Part shown: positions 1 through 11,700 of the stretch, in pieces
Position numbering within the stretch: the stretch's first letter is position 1
Layout of the letters: every line of letters starts with the position of its first letter
From: Rhexocercosporidium sp. MPI-PUGE-AT-0058
Taxonomy: Eukaryota > Ascomycota > Leotiomycetes > Helotiales
Direction: 5' to 3'
Length of the DNA: 64,000 bases
Assembly: GCA_020746875.1 (NCBI GenBank)
Contig: JAGTJL010000003.1
Span: 2,480,001 to 2,544,000, forward strand
Translations under genes and position numbers: made by a program
Notes under the pieces: generated by a model
Databases searched by the model: none
Seen by the model: only the letters and a program-made list of their open reading frames with translations
What the model was told of the DNA's origin: nothing

Positions 1-245
1 GTATTCTCAGCATCTCTCGCTTGTCGTTACACTTTTCTAAATTATCTTTCTGTCCCACAACAGGTTTTCATGTTCTCACGTTTACTCTCACCTGCATCTG
101 GCGCTCCACTTTTCAACCGAGCGACATGCCATAGCTGCATGCGAACCAAAAGTCAGCCCACAGCTATCCTTGGCATTCGTTTCCCAACATTCCTTTACCT
201 CGTCACTTAGCTGGCCTCCACCATAAGCGACTCCTTGTATCGAGT

Positions 246-2853
246 TTGCAAATCCCGCAAGGCTTAATGATCTGGACCTACCTTCGCCTCTTTCTCTACA
301 GTAATCCAAGGCCCAGGATGTGTGTCACCGTCCCCGGCCAATCAAATCACATACACGAGTGCATCCCCACGTGTCCCCTTTGCTGGATCTTTGTCATTGG
401 CACCTGCAAATCCACTCTCATCTCAGGTCAGACGTTGGAATTGGGAACTGGAGAGGATCTGTGGGAAGCTGCACAGGCGGGGTGTCGATTTGCGGGGATT
501 TGGCTGCAGGCTATTGTGGTGAACCAGCATGCTAGTGTATGTCCAACGTCCATTGCTCTCTGATTTTGTACTTGAAACCTGGAACAGAGTGGTATTGATA
601 TGACTAGAGTTATGGACTTGATTCCAGAATCTCGGCCTATGTCAAGCCAACAGCAAGAAAAGAACCCCATGATATCAGATCAATCACTCTGTGTATTACC
701 GATACGAGAGGAGAGTCTACGTCGATTGGAGATGGAGCCGTGGAGACCGTATTCAATCGTCGCGAAAACACTTGCGGTGTTTGGGCTGTTGACGGTATTC
801 ATCCTTACGATATTTCCTAAACTTCGCTTACTTAATTCCTTCAAAAGGACAAGCATCAGCAAGGCACATCTCTCAACGCTTCGCTAGCCCCGAAATCAAC
901 ACGCCAGAGGTATTCGAGACAGCTCGAGCCTGGATGTCAGAATGTCTCCAAACCCATAACGAGTGTCCAAAACACTCTCCAACATCTCCACTACCAACCA
1001 GGGTGTTAGACCTCTCTTCCATCACAGACACTGACATGATAAAAGTCCACACCACAACCGCCAGTGATATCGGAGCTCAATACGCTGCATTATCCTACTG
1101 CTGGGGCAAAACTCCTCAGACAATGCTCACACTCTCCACCGTCCCCGACTACACATCCACAGGCCTCTCAATAACCTCCCTCCCGCGTACCCTCCGCGAC
1201 GCAATCCACGTCACTCGCTCCCTGGCCATCCCTTACCTCTGGATCGACTCACTCTGCATAATACAAGACTCCACCCATGACAAAGCAATCGAGATCTCTG
1301 CCATGCCATCAATCTACAAGAACGCCATCGTAACCATCTCCGCCGCCTCGTCCGCAGACTGCGGCGATGGTTTCCTCTCTGCTAGATCAGACATTGCAGT
1401 ACACCGCGATACATCACTAATCCTACCATACTCAATGAATGAGGCAAAACATGAAGATATGTCGCTAGATGAGATCTTCGAGTCTGCTGAAGGACCACAG
1501 GATGTGGGTGCCGTGTTTCTGTCAATGGATGAGACGATGGGATTTGGACTCAAGGCTTTCTCAGAGGAGGTCATTAGTAAGAGGGCGTGGACGCTACAGG
1601 AGAGTTGGTTGGCGCCTAGGCTGTTGGTCTTTGGAGAGGGGCCGCTGGGATGGCAGTGTCTGAGAGAAGCGAAGTACTTTGGGGGTAGTAAGCCGGATGG
1701 GGTGGTAGAAGAGTTTGTCCCAACGGATAGTAGGCGGAAGTTCTTCGAGTCGGCATTAAATGGTGAGAGCGGGAACGCAGAAGCGGGAGGTCAAAAGTAT
1801 GGAGGTAATTGGATGGATCCAGCGAGGGAGTGGAGACAAATCGTCAGCGAGTATACCCGTCGAGCTATGACAGATCACGGAGACAAGCTACCTGCATTGT
1901 CGGGTATCGCAGCTGAGTTTAGAAGGCTGTTGGGTGAGAATGATGAGTACCTGGCGGGGCTGTGGAAGAGCACGTTGCCCTTTTCTCTGCTTTGGCATCA
2001 ATTATCTGCTTCGCAGTCGGAAGTCCTCGGGGTATATCGAGCGCCATCCTGGTCATGGGCATCTGTTGATGGCGATATCAGTATGAAGATTCCGCTTGAG
2101 ATGCTGGCCAGGACAGAGTTGGTGGTTCACGATGTGTATGTCGATGTAGCTGAGACGCTGGCGCCGATGGGAAAGGTTGTCGGGGGCGTGCTGGAACTGA
2201 GTGGCCTTATGAGAAGCATGAGTTGGAAAGAGGTACAGGAACGGTTTGTTGTTATTGAAGACTTTGAGCAGGGTGCCCACATGGTAAATCCTCTTCTATT
2301 TGTTTAACATCAGATTCGAAAGTTATGTTAACGAGTACAGTATTGGGATTACATTATTCCTGACAATGACCACTTGAATCCATATCTTCGAAACCCACAA
2401 AGGAATGAGCAGTACGCTCAACCAGGGCAGGCTGTGAATATCTCCGTCTGGCCTCCGCTTCCTTTCAGCTCACTTCCGGAAGCCGAGCTGCAAATAGATA
2501 CCGCTCCAGGTCGTTCTGACAGAATACTAAAAGGACTATCGGAGAGATTTTCGGAATTAGGAGTCAAGAAGAGACAAGGGATGGAGGAAGACACTTTTGA
2601 GGGAGCTTCTGACAAGGGAGGCACAGATAGTGAAGAGACGGAGTACATCTTTCTTGAGATCTGCCGTGCACCGGAGCCCAGAGGACTTGTCTTGGTGGTT
2701 GCTGAAGATGGCAACGTGAAGCGTATTGGGTATTTCTTCTTGGGTGGGAGAGAATTAACTGTCGAGGAGAGAACAGATGGAAATTGGAGTGCTGGGTCCA
2801 GAGATTGGGATTGGAATGCTGGGTTAGAGACGAAGAGAGTCAGCATCATCTAG
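246..2853 (+). CDS. HET-domain protein 1 (heterokaryon incompatibility type)
   Basis: HET-domain proteins trigger growth arrest or cell death after non-self recognition in filamentous ascomycetes. The main exon (about 864-2283) carries the family blocks YAALSYCWG (near 1075) and YLWIDSLCIIQD (near 1235), then the variable C-terminal half with a WTLQE motif. Two upstream exons are inferred. One ends at 536 with donor GTATGT and encodes a typical pre-HET stretch (AAQAGCRFAGIWLQAI). The next starts at 588 after CAG. The join near 795-865 is not resolved. A final intron, 2284-2340, keeps phase and leads to a C-terminal exon ending at the stop 2851-2853. The ATG at 246 is only the first in frame, and the true start may differ. 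The family is certain; the 5' end is tentative. Confidence 0.8.
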
Positions 2854-2999
2854 TGGATTGAGAATTTGCATAGTGAAAGAATGACCCCACTATGGGCGAA
2901 GAAGTGAAGCGATCTCAAGCAGAGCTCTAGTTTCGATTGAGTCGTACTGATAGAGTGCAGAATTTCCAGTGACAGAACCATCACGCAGCAGCAAAGAAC

Positions 3000-4837
3000 T
3001 TATCTTTCTTCCCAAATCAGCTTTACCCTCTCAGGATTATTCATCCTCAGCGTCATAACCAATTTCGAGTCCTCAACAGTCTCTAGAACTCTCCTCTTCA
3101 CATCATCCTCACTCTCACCCTCATTCACTACTGGCATAACAAAATGTTGCCGAAACAATCTCGCCATAACAGCCACAAACTCAACCTGTGAGAATTTCTT
3201 CCCTGGGCAGACCCGCGGTCCTGATGCCCAGGGGAGGAACCTGCCTTTTGGCGGCTGCATCATCTCTTCAGTGTCCAGACCAGTACAGTCTCCTTTGTTC
3301 GTGATCCAGCGGTCAGGTCGCCATGTGAGAGCGTCTGGCCCCCAGTAATGTGGCGATGAGTTGAGAGCAGTCATACTGACTAGTATGGTTGTGTTTGATG
3401 GAATAATGTATGTTCTCCTAACGAAGTCGATGGCCGTTGCCGTCTTAGCTCCTGTAGTCTTTGGAATTATGACAACGGGACCGTAGAGACGAAGGGTTTC
3501 GTACTGTGAAGGTTTAGTATGGGCATAAAGAGGCATCTACTGGCAATAAAATTAACTCACCATCACCGCGAGACATCTCTTGAGCTTCGGGAAAGCAATT
3601 TCGTAATCATCCTCCCCCAAGTCGGTTTGTCCGCTAAAGACGACGTCGAGCTCTTCACGAATCCAGGCTTGCCATTTCGAGTCAGATGCCATCAAATAGA
3701 CAGCATATCCAATCGTATTTGCAGTCGTATCATGGCCAGCAAGATTGTAAATGAACAAATTCCCCAACATCTCCTCTTTCGTCAAACCACCCCGATCATC
3801 ACCCCTCCCTTCCGACTCAGACGCATGCACCAGGACACTCATCAGATTGTCGTTCGCCATAGATGTTCCAATTTTAGCCTTCTCCTCATCAATCATGTCC
3901 TCCATGTACTGTTGGAACTCGGTGAGCGCTGTGCCGACTTCTGTGACTGTGCTTTTCGGGATGTACGCCGGAGCTTGATTAGATTTGACCAAGTAGGAGA
4001 CGAAGATATTGCCGAGAATCATTCGCAGTGCATTCTTGTAGGACATCTTATGATCACCACTAAGCTTCGTGACTCCCCCTTCGAAATCGTACGTTGTCCC
4101 AAATCCAGCAGCCGTCAGAACATGAAGAGCTAACGTCATCGTGTCGCTGGTTGTCTTGCTGACACCTTCACGCCCTGTTGATACCCAAGACTTGATCATG
4201 CCTTTCGCTTGAGTGATAGACTCGCGCCAAACGAGGCTGCTATTCCGCTCATTGAAGGGCGGAGTTGTAAGGCGGCGGTGACGTTGCCAGGCTTCTCCGT
4301 TTAAGGTGTCGACGTTGGGACCGAATAGCTCCAAGGGTTTGAACATTGATCTCCGCTTGATGAACTCTTTTCGTCGAGCGAGAACATCTTCTGCAGTTTC
4401 GGCGTCGGCAACAACGATTCTAGGAGATTGTAAGCAAACGCTTTTCGTCTTGTAACCTGTAAAGACTTCGCTTCAAGGATAACTCTCCACAAAGGAAAGA
4501 GAGGAAAGTGGGCCACCAGCCCTCCCTTCGATTCAACTGACGTTATACCACCGGGAGCTGCGACAGTGTAAATCGGTCCTAGCCGTTCATGCATACTATA
4601 TCGATCATGGAAGAAATGTCCAAATCCGATGAATCGTCCCAGGCGGAACGGGAGATACTTGAGCAGGGGTGTGATACGATCTCCCAAGAGCCTCCAAATC
4701 CGACTTGAATGGTCGATGGGACTGACAACAACTGGGAAACCGATCAACCGTGCCTTGTAGTAGACTCTGCCAAGTTTTGAGAGAGACAGAAGTAGAATTG
4801 CAAATAAAATGCAAGCGATTGAAAGTAGAATAGCCAT
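3000..4837 (-). CDS. Cytochrome P450 monooxygenase A
   Basis: Haem-thiolate monooxygenase, probably anchored in the ER by an N-terminal hydrophobic helix (residues about 2-20). I infer three exons, complement(3000..3503, 3561..4456, 4549..4837), giving 562 aa. Both introns conserve phase and restore family sequence across the joins (PGG/YKTK and AVM/YETLR). Visible landmarks are the I-helix oxygen-binding motif AGHDTT, the K-helix ExxR in YETLRLYGP, and the haem loop FLPWASGPRVCPGKKF with the cysteine ligand. All key residues are present, so the gene looks functional. The substrate cannot be told from the sequence. No synthase or terpene cyclase lies next to it, and the nearest neighbours are a HET gene and a reductase on the other strand. 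Confidence 0.9.
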
Positions 4838-6469
4838 TATTGGGTGGTGAATTAATTGGCGAACACGAATTTGAATTATCTCTTTAGGCGAAAGGAATGA
4901 GTTATTCTAGAATGGAAACAAGGCAGGTGTGGACTGTTAACGTAATTTCCTTTTCAAGGAAATCATCCGATCAAGAAACCATCTCTGCATTGGTTGACGG
5001 AACAGAATATCCCTGGTACTACGGTTCACCTGTGCGAGGTTGTACGACCAGAAGTTCATCGGGGTACGAGAACGAGATGATCGCCACACCCTGCTTCTAA
5101 CTGGTCGAATTGTATGGAGTATTCCCGACACAAAACGCTGTACGGTACACCATTTACATCGTCTAGTCGTGCCTAACATGGTTAACATAGAGCAAGATTG
5201 CTGTTAATTGAAAGCGACTTAGCAGACAATGTCCTTGTGCCAGAGAGAGAAATAGCTGTGAAGCTAGAACGCAAAAGCATACCACCCGGCCAATGAGGCC
5301 GGGTTCCAATTCTCTTAATTTGATAGATACACACAATAGCTCTTTAGGCATACCCACTCACAGAGAGGTTTACCAGATGCATGCCAGCCCTTGTGGGACA
5401 GCATTTCGGATGGTATCAGGCCCGCAGCTACCGGACACTAAGGGCTATTCAATCGGCAGGCGTGTTGAGAAGAGGATCTTTCACTCTTGGTAACGCAATT
5501 GTGACCATCTTGATGATGACGAGTATCACAAGAGGTCGCGATCTTCGTTCTGGTGACTTGGTTGTGAAGCATGCAGCGGATATGGTTCACGATCTCTTGA
5601 TGAATGGGGGCAAGGTTTTGGAAGAAATGAGATGACCTTGGACTTGAGAAGCTGTTCTGATAAATACCGGTGGCTCCTTTGGCCGGTCGAGTTCTGCAAG
5701 TCTCCAGCACGAAAAGGCTAAGCGAGGTAAATATTCTTTCTACCTTCAAAGATCGATGAGTAGTGGCATCGGGAGGCCTTCTATTACCTTCAATTCCAAT
5801 AAACACAGAAAGCGCTTCTATGATCATGAGAATGGTTCATGTGCCCGGGATCCCAAATGGTGCTCTCTGGGACAAAGGTCAGCATACGAAGTAACTTGCA
5901 GAATAGTCGTAATGAAGTCAAGAAGTCCGGCCCAGTCATCGATTACTTAGGTATGCTTGATAAACCGAGTTTCTCTCATCCCATTTCCGATCGTGAGTGA
6001 TGCAATTCAGGGCCCTCTTGAGGTATTCCAGGTATTAAACACGTGAAAAGAAGTCCCGAAATCTACTTACGTCTGCATTCGGACTCGCTTGTGCCCGTTC
6101 CCGAATCCCCAGTTCTCACAGTGACATACCTGAGAATCTCAGGGCTCTCGTCACTAAAGTCTGGTGGCTTTTCGTGCCTGTACAGGCTGATAACCACTAG
6201 AATTCCAGGCTTCTACAGGGCACAGCCCCCCGGAAAGTAAAATTGCGCCGAGCGTCCACGCTAAACCCAACTGGGAGACCAGGATCGCAACTTCCGGCAT
6301 CACGACATATGAAACATGAAAACGACGAACTCCAGAATCAACCAATCCTTGAGTATCACACCCAGCTTCACGCCCAGAATCACGAAAGGGTCCACAGACT
6401 CCCGATACACTTTTTCAGCTTCAACTATACCAGACAACTATCGAAGCAGTCAGCTTCTCCAACGATATC
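4838..6469. other. Intergenic stretch without a recognised gene
   Basis: About 1.6 kb between P450 A and the reductase. The longest open stretch that is not an obvious shadow is 5381-5635 on + (84 aa, ending GGKVLEEMR). I recognise no domain in it and no splice-linked partner. No repeats, tRNA or transposon ends were seen. It serves as upstream region for both flanking genes, which are divergently transcribed. Confidence 0.5.
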
Positions 6470-7621
6470 ATGGCCCAGGATTCTCCCCCGAGTACAATGC
6501 GAGCATGTAAGTATTGGCCCAGAACACACGTTCCTGACTCCAATAGCACTGAAGCTATTCAGCATGACATATCACTACGTCCTGCACTCAAGCAATGCTG
6601 ATGAATCTTCCCAGGGCAATACAGCAGCACCAAAGGTGGTCTAGACAAGAACATGAAGATAAACCCCTCAGCACCAGTCCCCAAACCCAAGGCAACCCAA
6701 CATCTCGTGCAAATCCTAGCCACAGCCATCAATCCGGTTGACTACAAACCAGCCGAGCTACCAATCCTCGGACGCCTACTTGTGTCTTACCCAGCAACAC
6801 CTGGCCTCGATTTCGCCGGTTGTATTGTCACACCAGCAACCGGCTCTAGCCTCAATCCTGGCCAACTCGTCTTTGGTGTAGCTGGAAGTTCACCTCTCGC
6901 CGGTGGAGCCCTTGCAGAGTTTGCTCTTGTCGAGGAGAAACACGCTATGGCTGTTCCGGAAGGCGTAGCTGCCCTGGATGTGGCAGTACTTGGTGTAGCT
7001 GGCTTGACAGCATATCAATCAATCGTTCCACGTGTCAAGAAAGGAGACCACATATTCATCAACGGTGGCTCGGGAGGAACGGGAACGCTTGGGATCCAAT
7101 TCGCAAAAGCTGTCGGATGTCATGTGACGACGACTTGTTCAACCCCTAATGTGGAGTTGTGCAAGAGACTTGGTGCAGATGTGGTCATCGATTACAAGAA
7201 GGGGAATGTGCTGGCCGCTTTGCTTGCTAGTGGGCAGAAATTTGATCACGCAGTCGATAACGTTGGTCATATTGAGGATAAGGAGCTCTGGTGGCGATGG
7301 GACGAATATGCGAAGCCTGGAGCGTCGTATGTTTTGGTTGCAGGAGAGCTGTCACTATCGAGCATAGTCGACATGGCCAAGAGAGCTGTATTACCGAAGT
7401 TCCTGGGAGGTTTGAAGGGCAAGATTGATGGGTTCTGGCCGGCACCCAAACCAGAAGATCTGGAGCAAGTGGCTTTGTGGATCAAGGAAGGCAAAGTCAA
7501 GCCAGTGATTGATCAGAAGTTTGAGTTCGAAGATGGTGTGAAGGCTTTTGAAAAATTGAAGACTGGGAGAGCCAAAGGCAAGATTGTGGTCGATGTTGCG
7601 CTGGAGACATACAGGAAGTAG
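6470..7621 (+). CDS. Zinc-independent medium-chain dehydrogenase/reductase (quinone oxidoreductase-like), paralogue 1
   Basis: Predicted NAD(P)H-dependent enoyl or quinone reductase of the MDR superfamily, cytosolic. A 37-bp first exon (6470-6506, donor GTAAGT) joins at 6615 after CCCAG. The split codon T|GG rebuilds the family start MRAWQYSSTKGGLDKN. The total is 347 aa. The N-terminal GroES-like fold contains NPVDYK and GLDFAG, and the Rossmann part carries the nucleotide-binding loop NGGSGGTGTLGIQ, then GCHVTTTCST. The zinc-ligand pattern of true alcohol dehydrogenases is absent. It is clearly related to the gene at 54569-55585. Such enzymes sometimes act as trans-enoyl reductases beside polyketide synthases, but none is present here. 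Confidence 0.88.
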
Positions 7622-8005
7622 TGTTTGAGAAGTCACGTGGTAAAGAAGGACTGTTCATGATACCTATATTGTTTGAGCTTAGAGTGTGCTGTCGTTGTAT
7701 TAATACTCCTTAGAAAAGTTTTCCTAATGCCGATGTCTAAATCCTGATGACTTTCTGTCCTGTGAACGGAGAGTTATTTCTCTCCCAAAGCCAGCTTGAT
7801 GTTGGTACCGCAAAGTCACTTTCACACGTCGGTCAGTGACAATAAGGAGTGACATTATGGATTCAACCCTAACTGCTGGCATTGCTGCTCCTAAACTCCT
7901 AGTCCGAAATCACGCTCTTGTTCCCTTGATCATGCTGCAATTTCTGTCCCTTCCCACAGTCTTCACACACCTCAACATCTCGCACACCTGCCAGTACTTC
8001 CCTAC
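7622..8005. other. Convergent 3' intergenic region
   Basis: Short spacer between the reductase (+) and the polysaccharide lyase (-), which converge. It holds presumed 3' UTRs only, and I saw no structure. Confidence 0.4.
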
Positions 8006-8788
8006 CTACCACTGATCCGGATCCACATCCTTGTACGTGGTCCCAGTCGCAATCTCGTCAAACCAGACCTGTCTAAACCCTTGCGTACCAAGCATTTTGC
8101 CTGGAGACGTCCACGAATTCGCATACAAGCCCACCCGGAACTGAAATGGCCTCCCATCCGTTACCGTCGTCCTGATCTTCGTCCGATTTACCACAATAGC
8201 ATCATCATACCAAATCTTGTAGTATCCCGTCTCGTCACTCTGCCAACTTGCTTGGATAAGCACCTTGTGCCACTCCCCCGCCGTGACCGTAGCAAGATTC
8301 TCGAAGGGTAAAGTCTCCTGCTGGGAGGTAGGACAGACATTCCCCATCCTGACACGAGACTGCAACTTATTGCCATGGATCCATATCATACTCGAAGGCA
8401 TCCAATCCTCCTCGCACGGCAGATCCGTGAAATCAGCAATGAATTGTGCGAGGTTGTACCCCTGCGCGGGCACGAATTGCCAGTCTTGCGAGAGCCGAAA
8501 CATGAACCCGTAGAATCCGGTATCGCCTTTCTTGTACGCGTTGAACTTATGCACTTCGGAATGGTAGCGGCCGGTGTAGCCGGACGGAATGTAGGTTTGT
8601 GTCATTTTGATGGAGGTCGGGCTCTCGTACCAGACGTTGGAGACTTGGTCGATGGTGCCTTGAGTTTTACCATCGATGTAGGAGTCGTCCCAGTTACCTG
8701 GGAAGGTTCCTTTGTTGGAAAAGGTTTGGACACCTTGGACTGTAGAGAATGTGGCTAAGCCAGCGAGGCAGATGGTCTTGAGAAGCAT
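8006..8788 (-). CDS. Secreted polysaccharide lyase, PL20-like (glucuronan lyase type)
   Basis: Uninterrupted 260-aa protein with a clear secretion signal (residues 1-19, MLLKTICLAGLATFSTVQG). The mature part has the concanavalin-like jelly-roll character of the fungal polysaccharide lyase family (heparin-lyase-like fold). Examples are the opening FSNKGTFPGNWDDSY, the mid-region SSMIWIHGNKLQSRVRMGNVC, GEWHKVLIQASW and the closing VWFDEIATGTTYKDVDP. Length and pattern match fungal PL20 enzymes, which cleave beta-1,4-glucuronan by beta-elimination outside the cell. PL20 is assigned from recall of the family pattern, so a related alginate or glucuronan lyase family is the main alternative. One N-glycosylation site (NRT) is visible. 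Confidence 0.8.
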   Translation of the reverse strand: MLLKTICLAGLATFSTVQGVQTFSNKGTFPGNWDDSYIDGKTQGTIDQVSNVWYESPTSIKMTQTYIPSGYTGRYHSEVHKFNAYKKGDTGFYGFMFRLSQDWQFVPAQGYNLAQFIADFTDLPCEEDWMPSSMIWIHGNKLQSRVRMGNVCPTSQQETLPFENLATVTAGEWHKVLIQASWQSDETGYYKIWYDDAIVVNRTKIRTTVTDGRPFQFRVGLYANSWTSPGKMLGTQGFRQVWFDEIATGTTYKDVDPDQW

Positions 8789-8873
8789 TTTGGGCGATGG
8801 AAAGGTGAGTTGGAGAAGTTGATGTGTTGATGATACTACTGTTCTCTTCCGATATATAGCAAGGACTTCTGCT

Positions 8874-8882
8874 CTTTATATA
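8874..8882 (-). promoter_or_regulatory. TATA box of the polysaccharide lyase gene
   Basis: On the minus strand this reads TATATAAAG, about 90 bp upstream of the lyase ATG. A second AT-rich candidate (TATATA) lies about 28 bp closer to the gene. The spacing fits a fungal core promoter for an inducible secreted enzyme. Confidence 0.5.
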
Positions 8883-10644
8883 CTTATGCCTGGAGGAGCA
8901 ACACTGGAAATATGAGGAATAGACCTGAACTCCCCAAGATTTCAGCTGGGGGTCGACTGAACTGTTTCTCGTACAATGTGCACATCGTGAAAAAAATCCC
9001 CCACCATTACGGCTCGGTTCGCTCGCTAAGCCCTGTGGAGGCTTTGAGAAGTCAATGCGTTACTCAAAATATTGATTGCAGGATATCAAACAAGACATAT
9101 CACTGGTCAGGCATATCGCATCTATTGATGATGACTACAGAACCAAGGCTTCAAGGCTTACATTTCTGACGGGTACGTTACTTAATGTTTTCAGTAGGTT
9201 GCTTATTCATACGTAAGACAATGTAACAGAGTGCTATTCGATGGTTATTGTCATTAACATTTAACTTCGTCTTTTGCAGCCCCCTGGTCTTGGCTGTCAT
9301 TAATCAGCTTCGGCCCCCCTTTTCTTTTTAAGCGAGGGTAAGCAATGAGCTGAAATAATTTGTGGGGGAGCGGAGTGAAGCTACAGAACAGCTGATGGGG
9401 GGGTTTCTTTTGGCGATGATTCCCCTTCATGTAATGTACAGCGATTATAAATCGAGGCTGAGCTTATTTGGAGGGAGCTTTCCCAAATCATTGACTTCAT
9501 TGGAGGAAAATAGGCGACTCCGAAGCCTAGACTGCGGTTTCTAATTTCAGGTGTGGAACTGGATTGCAACTGCATCGAAATACCCCCTATCTTGTCACTA
9601 AACAGGGTAATTTAGCCGCTCTCTAGGTTTGGAGAGAAGATTTCCAGCCTGGAACTCCAATCTGCATTACTTACACCAGCGAGACCAGTTTTCTGTTTGA
9701 CCGCCATCGTAGAGAAACAGCTAACTTGGCTAAGTTCGTTGCCCATTGATCAGGAGCTGACTAGCACTAGATTTTGAGTTAGTCAACAATATCGGATCAC
9801 TATGCATTGCTGTTGCAGGTTATTTCTTCCAAAGAAAGATGGTCCTAATTTTAAAGCTCAACAAAGGTTTCTACCGAGAAATATAACAATGCTACTCTTT
9901 AAACCGCCACAGCAGTTGCACCTGTCCTTGAATCCACTTAATTACCTCAACCAAGCAACCATATCCCTCGGTAGGTCTAACACATGCTCAACAGTAAACA
10001 GAGTTTATGCAGCTGTACGACGGTGCCATTGTCGGCCGTTCTCCCCTTGTACACAGAATTTGAGGGTAATATAAGATCTTACATACACTTATTGCTAGGA
10101 GAGAGCTATCATCATTTCGACTGAAAAGCAAGCTGGGATGGTCTTCGGAGAAGTGCTACGAGACAAGAAGGTGGATAATAGCTATTGAGACAAACCCCAC
10201 CTCGGGAGCTCATCCAATGGTGTGTTATTGCTTGCTCAAGACCAGAAGCCAAATCACCCGCCAGCGACAGGAAAGCCATGAGGAGCACGACCCTGGAGAA
10301 ATTCAAGTCAAGTAACACAATTTTATACAGCTATGGGTGGTAATGACACCTCTATCTTCTACCAAAACAGTTGTACCGTGAGGCTTTTCTCTCCTCGAAG
10401 CAATTACTACGCCATTACACCTCCCAAACTCGGTCCAGACTAACCGTACAATTACAAAGGCCAGCCAACAGGTCTATCACACATTTTCGAGGACTCCGAT
10501 CGATATCTTCCCGAGAAGAAATAAATGTATACCTACAGTGCAACCACACATCCGAGACAAGGACTGAGATCTCAATCCTAAATTCACTACGTACGTCCAG
10601 GTCCTTTTAGACCACGACCGTAGTCACCCAAGCGCAACTCCTCA
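8883..10644. other. Gene-poor stretch upstream of the lyase
   Basis: About 1.8 kb with many stop codons in all frames. Open stretches such as 9802-10074 and 10371-10610 on + show no recognisable domain, codon bias or splice-linked continuation. I see no gene here. Confidence 0.4.
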
Positions 10645-10870
10645 AGAGAAAATTCACCCCAAAGGGCAAGGAAATTAATTGCAGTGGATTTATTCGTCTG
10701 ACCTGTGGAAGACCTTGGCTCTTTTTTAATGAAAGGAAAGTAAAATCCTATACCTAGCGTGTTTGGGAGTGGGGTAGTAGACTTTGCGAATGAGCACTTG
10801 ATAGATATGGTAGTATTTGTAGTAGTAGCTCGACCGATGACGGGGTTTTATCTTATTATAGATAGAACCT
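10645..10870 (-). pseudogene. Decayed copy of the last exon of the P-loop ATPase gene
   Basis: This block aligns over its length with the final exon of the ATPase gene at about 17.70-17.92 kb, in the same orientation. Shared words include TGACCTGTGGAAGA and AGTATTTGTAGTAGTAGC in the same order and spacing. The copy has scattered transitions, transversions and small indels that break the reading frame, so it is an old relic. The matching HRS.YYYKY segment can still be read. The similarity fades just past the exon start into the first bases of the intron. No other part of the ATPase gene was found beside it. Confidence 0.75.
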
Positions 10871-11700
10871 AGAGTTGATCTAGACAGAGACTATAGATGG
10901 AATGTAAAGTATGGATAATAATGACAATGAACCGGACTTTTCGAGAGGCTACCTTCACATCTACCGGACGGCCCGACCTCTTTGTATAGATAGGATGCCA
11001 GCGGGGAAGTACGTGCTCAGAGATTAATCCGGTTAGAGTTCATTGTATCGTATTAAAGCGTGTCGTATCCCTTTTTGCGGCCGTACTACATGATAGGTAA
11101 TGCTATTGATTACATTGCCACTGCCCTCTGACAGCCTCGAGTATTACAGTACTTAACCCCTTACTGACTCTTGGTCGCTTCAGGATATGCCACTAACAAG
11201 TGGATCCCTTTGTCGGCCGCTCCGTTCTTCACGGCCTCGCCGTTGTTGTCTTTGCATCCACCAACGTCTTCTACATCCTGACCGTATACGGCGAGGCCAG
11301 CGCGCTGGGCATCATAGACACCTCAACCCCTACCAAATAATGGATGAGGCCAGAGAATCTCTAAAGCACATAACGGTAGATTGGTCTGCTGAGGCGGCCG
11401 GCTTTGTACCAGCAACTTTTTGATGATTTTTACAGAGCTCTCCGGCGAGTTTGTCTATGCTGCCGATTCTGATCATTGCTAAGGTTTGCAAGTAGGTATT
11501 CTTAAGACGTCTGATTGCGAAGATCCGGAGAGGAAATTGCCACGAGAGGCAGAGCTGATTGAAGGGGTAAGGAAGTCGTATTTCATTGGGGGTGGTTGCG
11601 GTAACGTGGGTGGGAGTCGTGGCTTCGGGGTTTGGTGGTGATAGCGAGAAAGGTAGTGTGGTTAGTGGAGGGGGAGGGAGAAGGGGGGAATGAAAGGCCG
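10871..11700. other. Intergenic stretch with a short open reading frame of membrane-protein character
   Basis: Frame 11199-11336 (+) reads as a plausible hydrophobic peptide (GLAVVVFASTNVFYILTVYG, ending TSTPTK and a stop). An in-frame stop lies just upstream at about 11193, and I could not connect it to other exons. It may be the terminal exon of an unrecognised gene or a relic. The rest holds nothing I can name. Confidence 0.25.

Noticed and set aside
5381..5635. 84-aa open stretch on + that superficially resembles the tail of a fungal transcription factor
   Set aside because: No upstream Zn2Cys6 motif or splice-linked exon could be found, so the similarity is too weak.
3000..7621. Secondary-metabolite cluster formed by P450 A and the reductase
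   Set aside because: No polyketide synthase, NRPS, terpene cyclase, transporter or cluster regulator is nearby. Two accessory oxidoreductases alone do not make a cluster.
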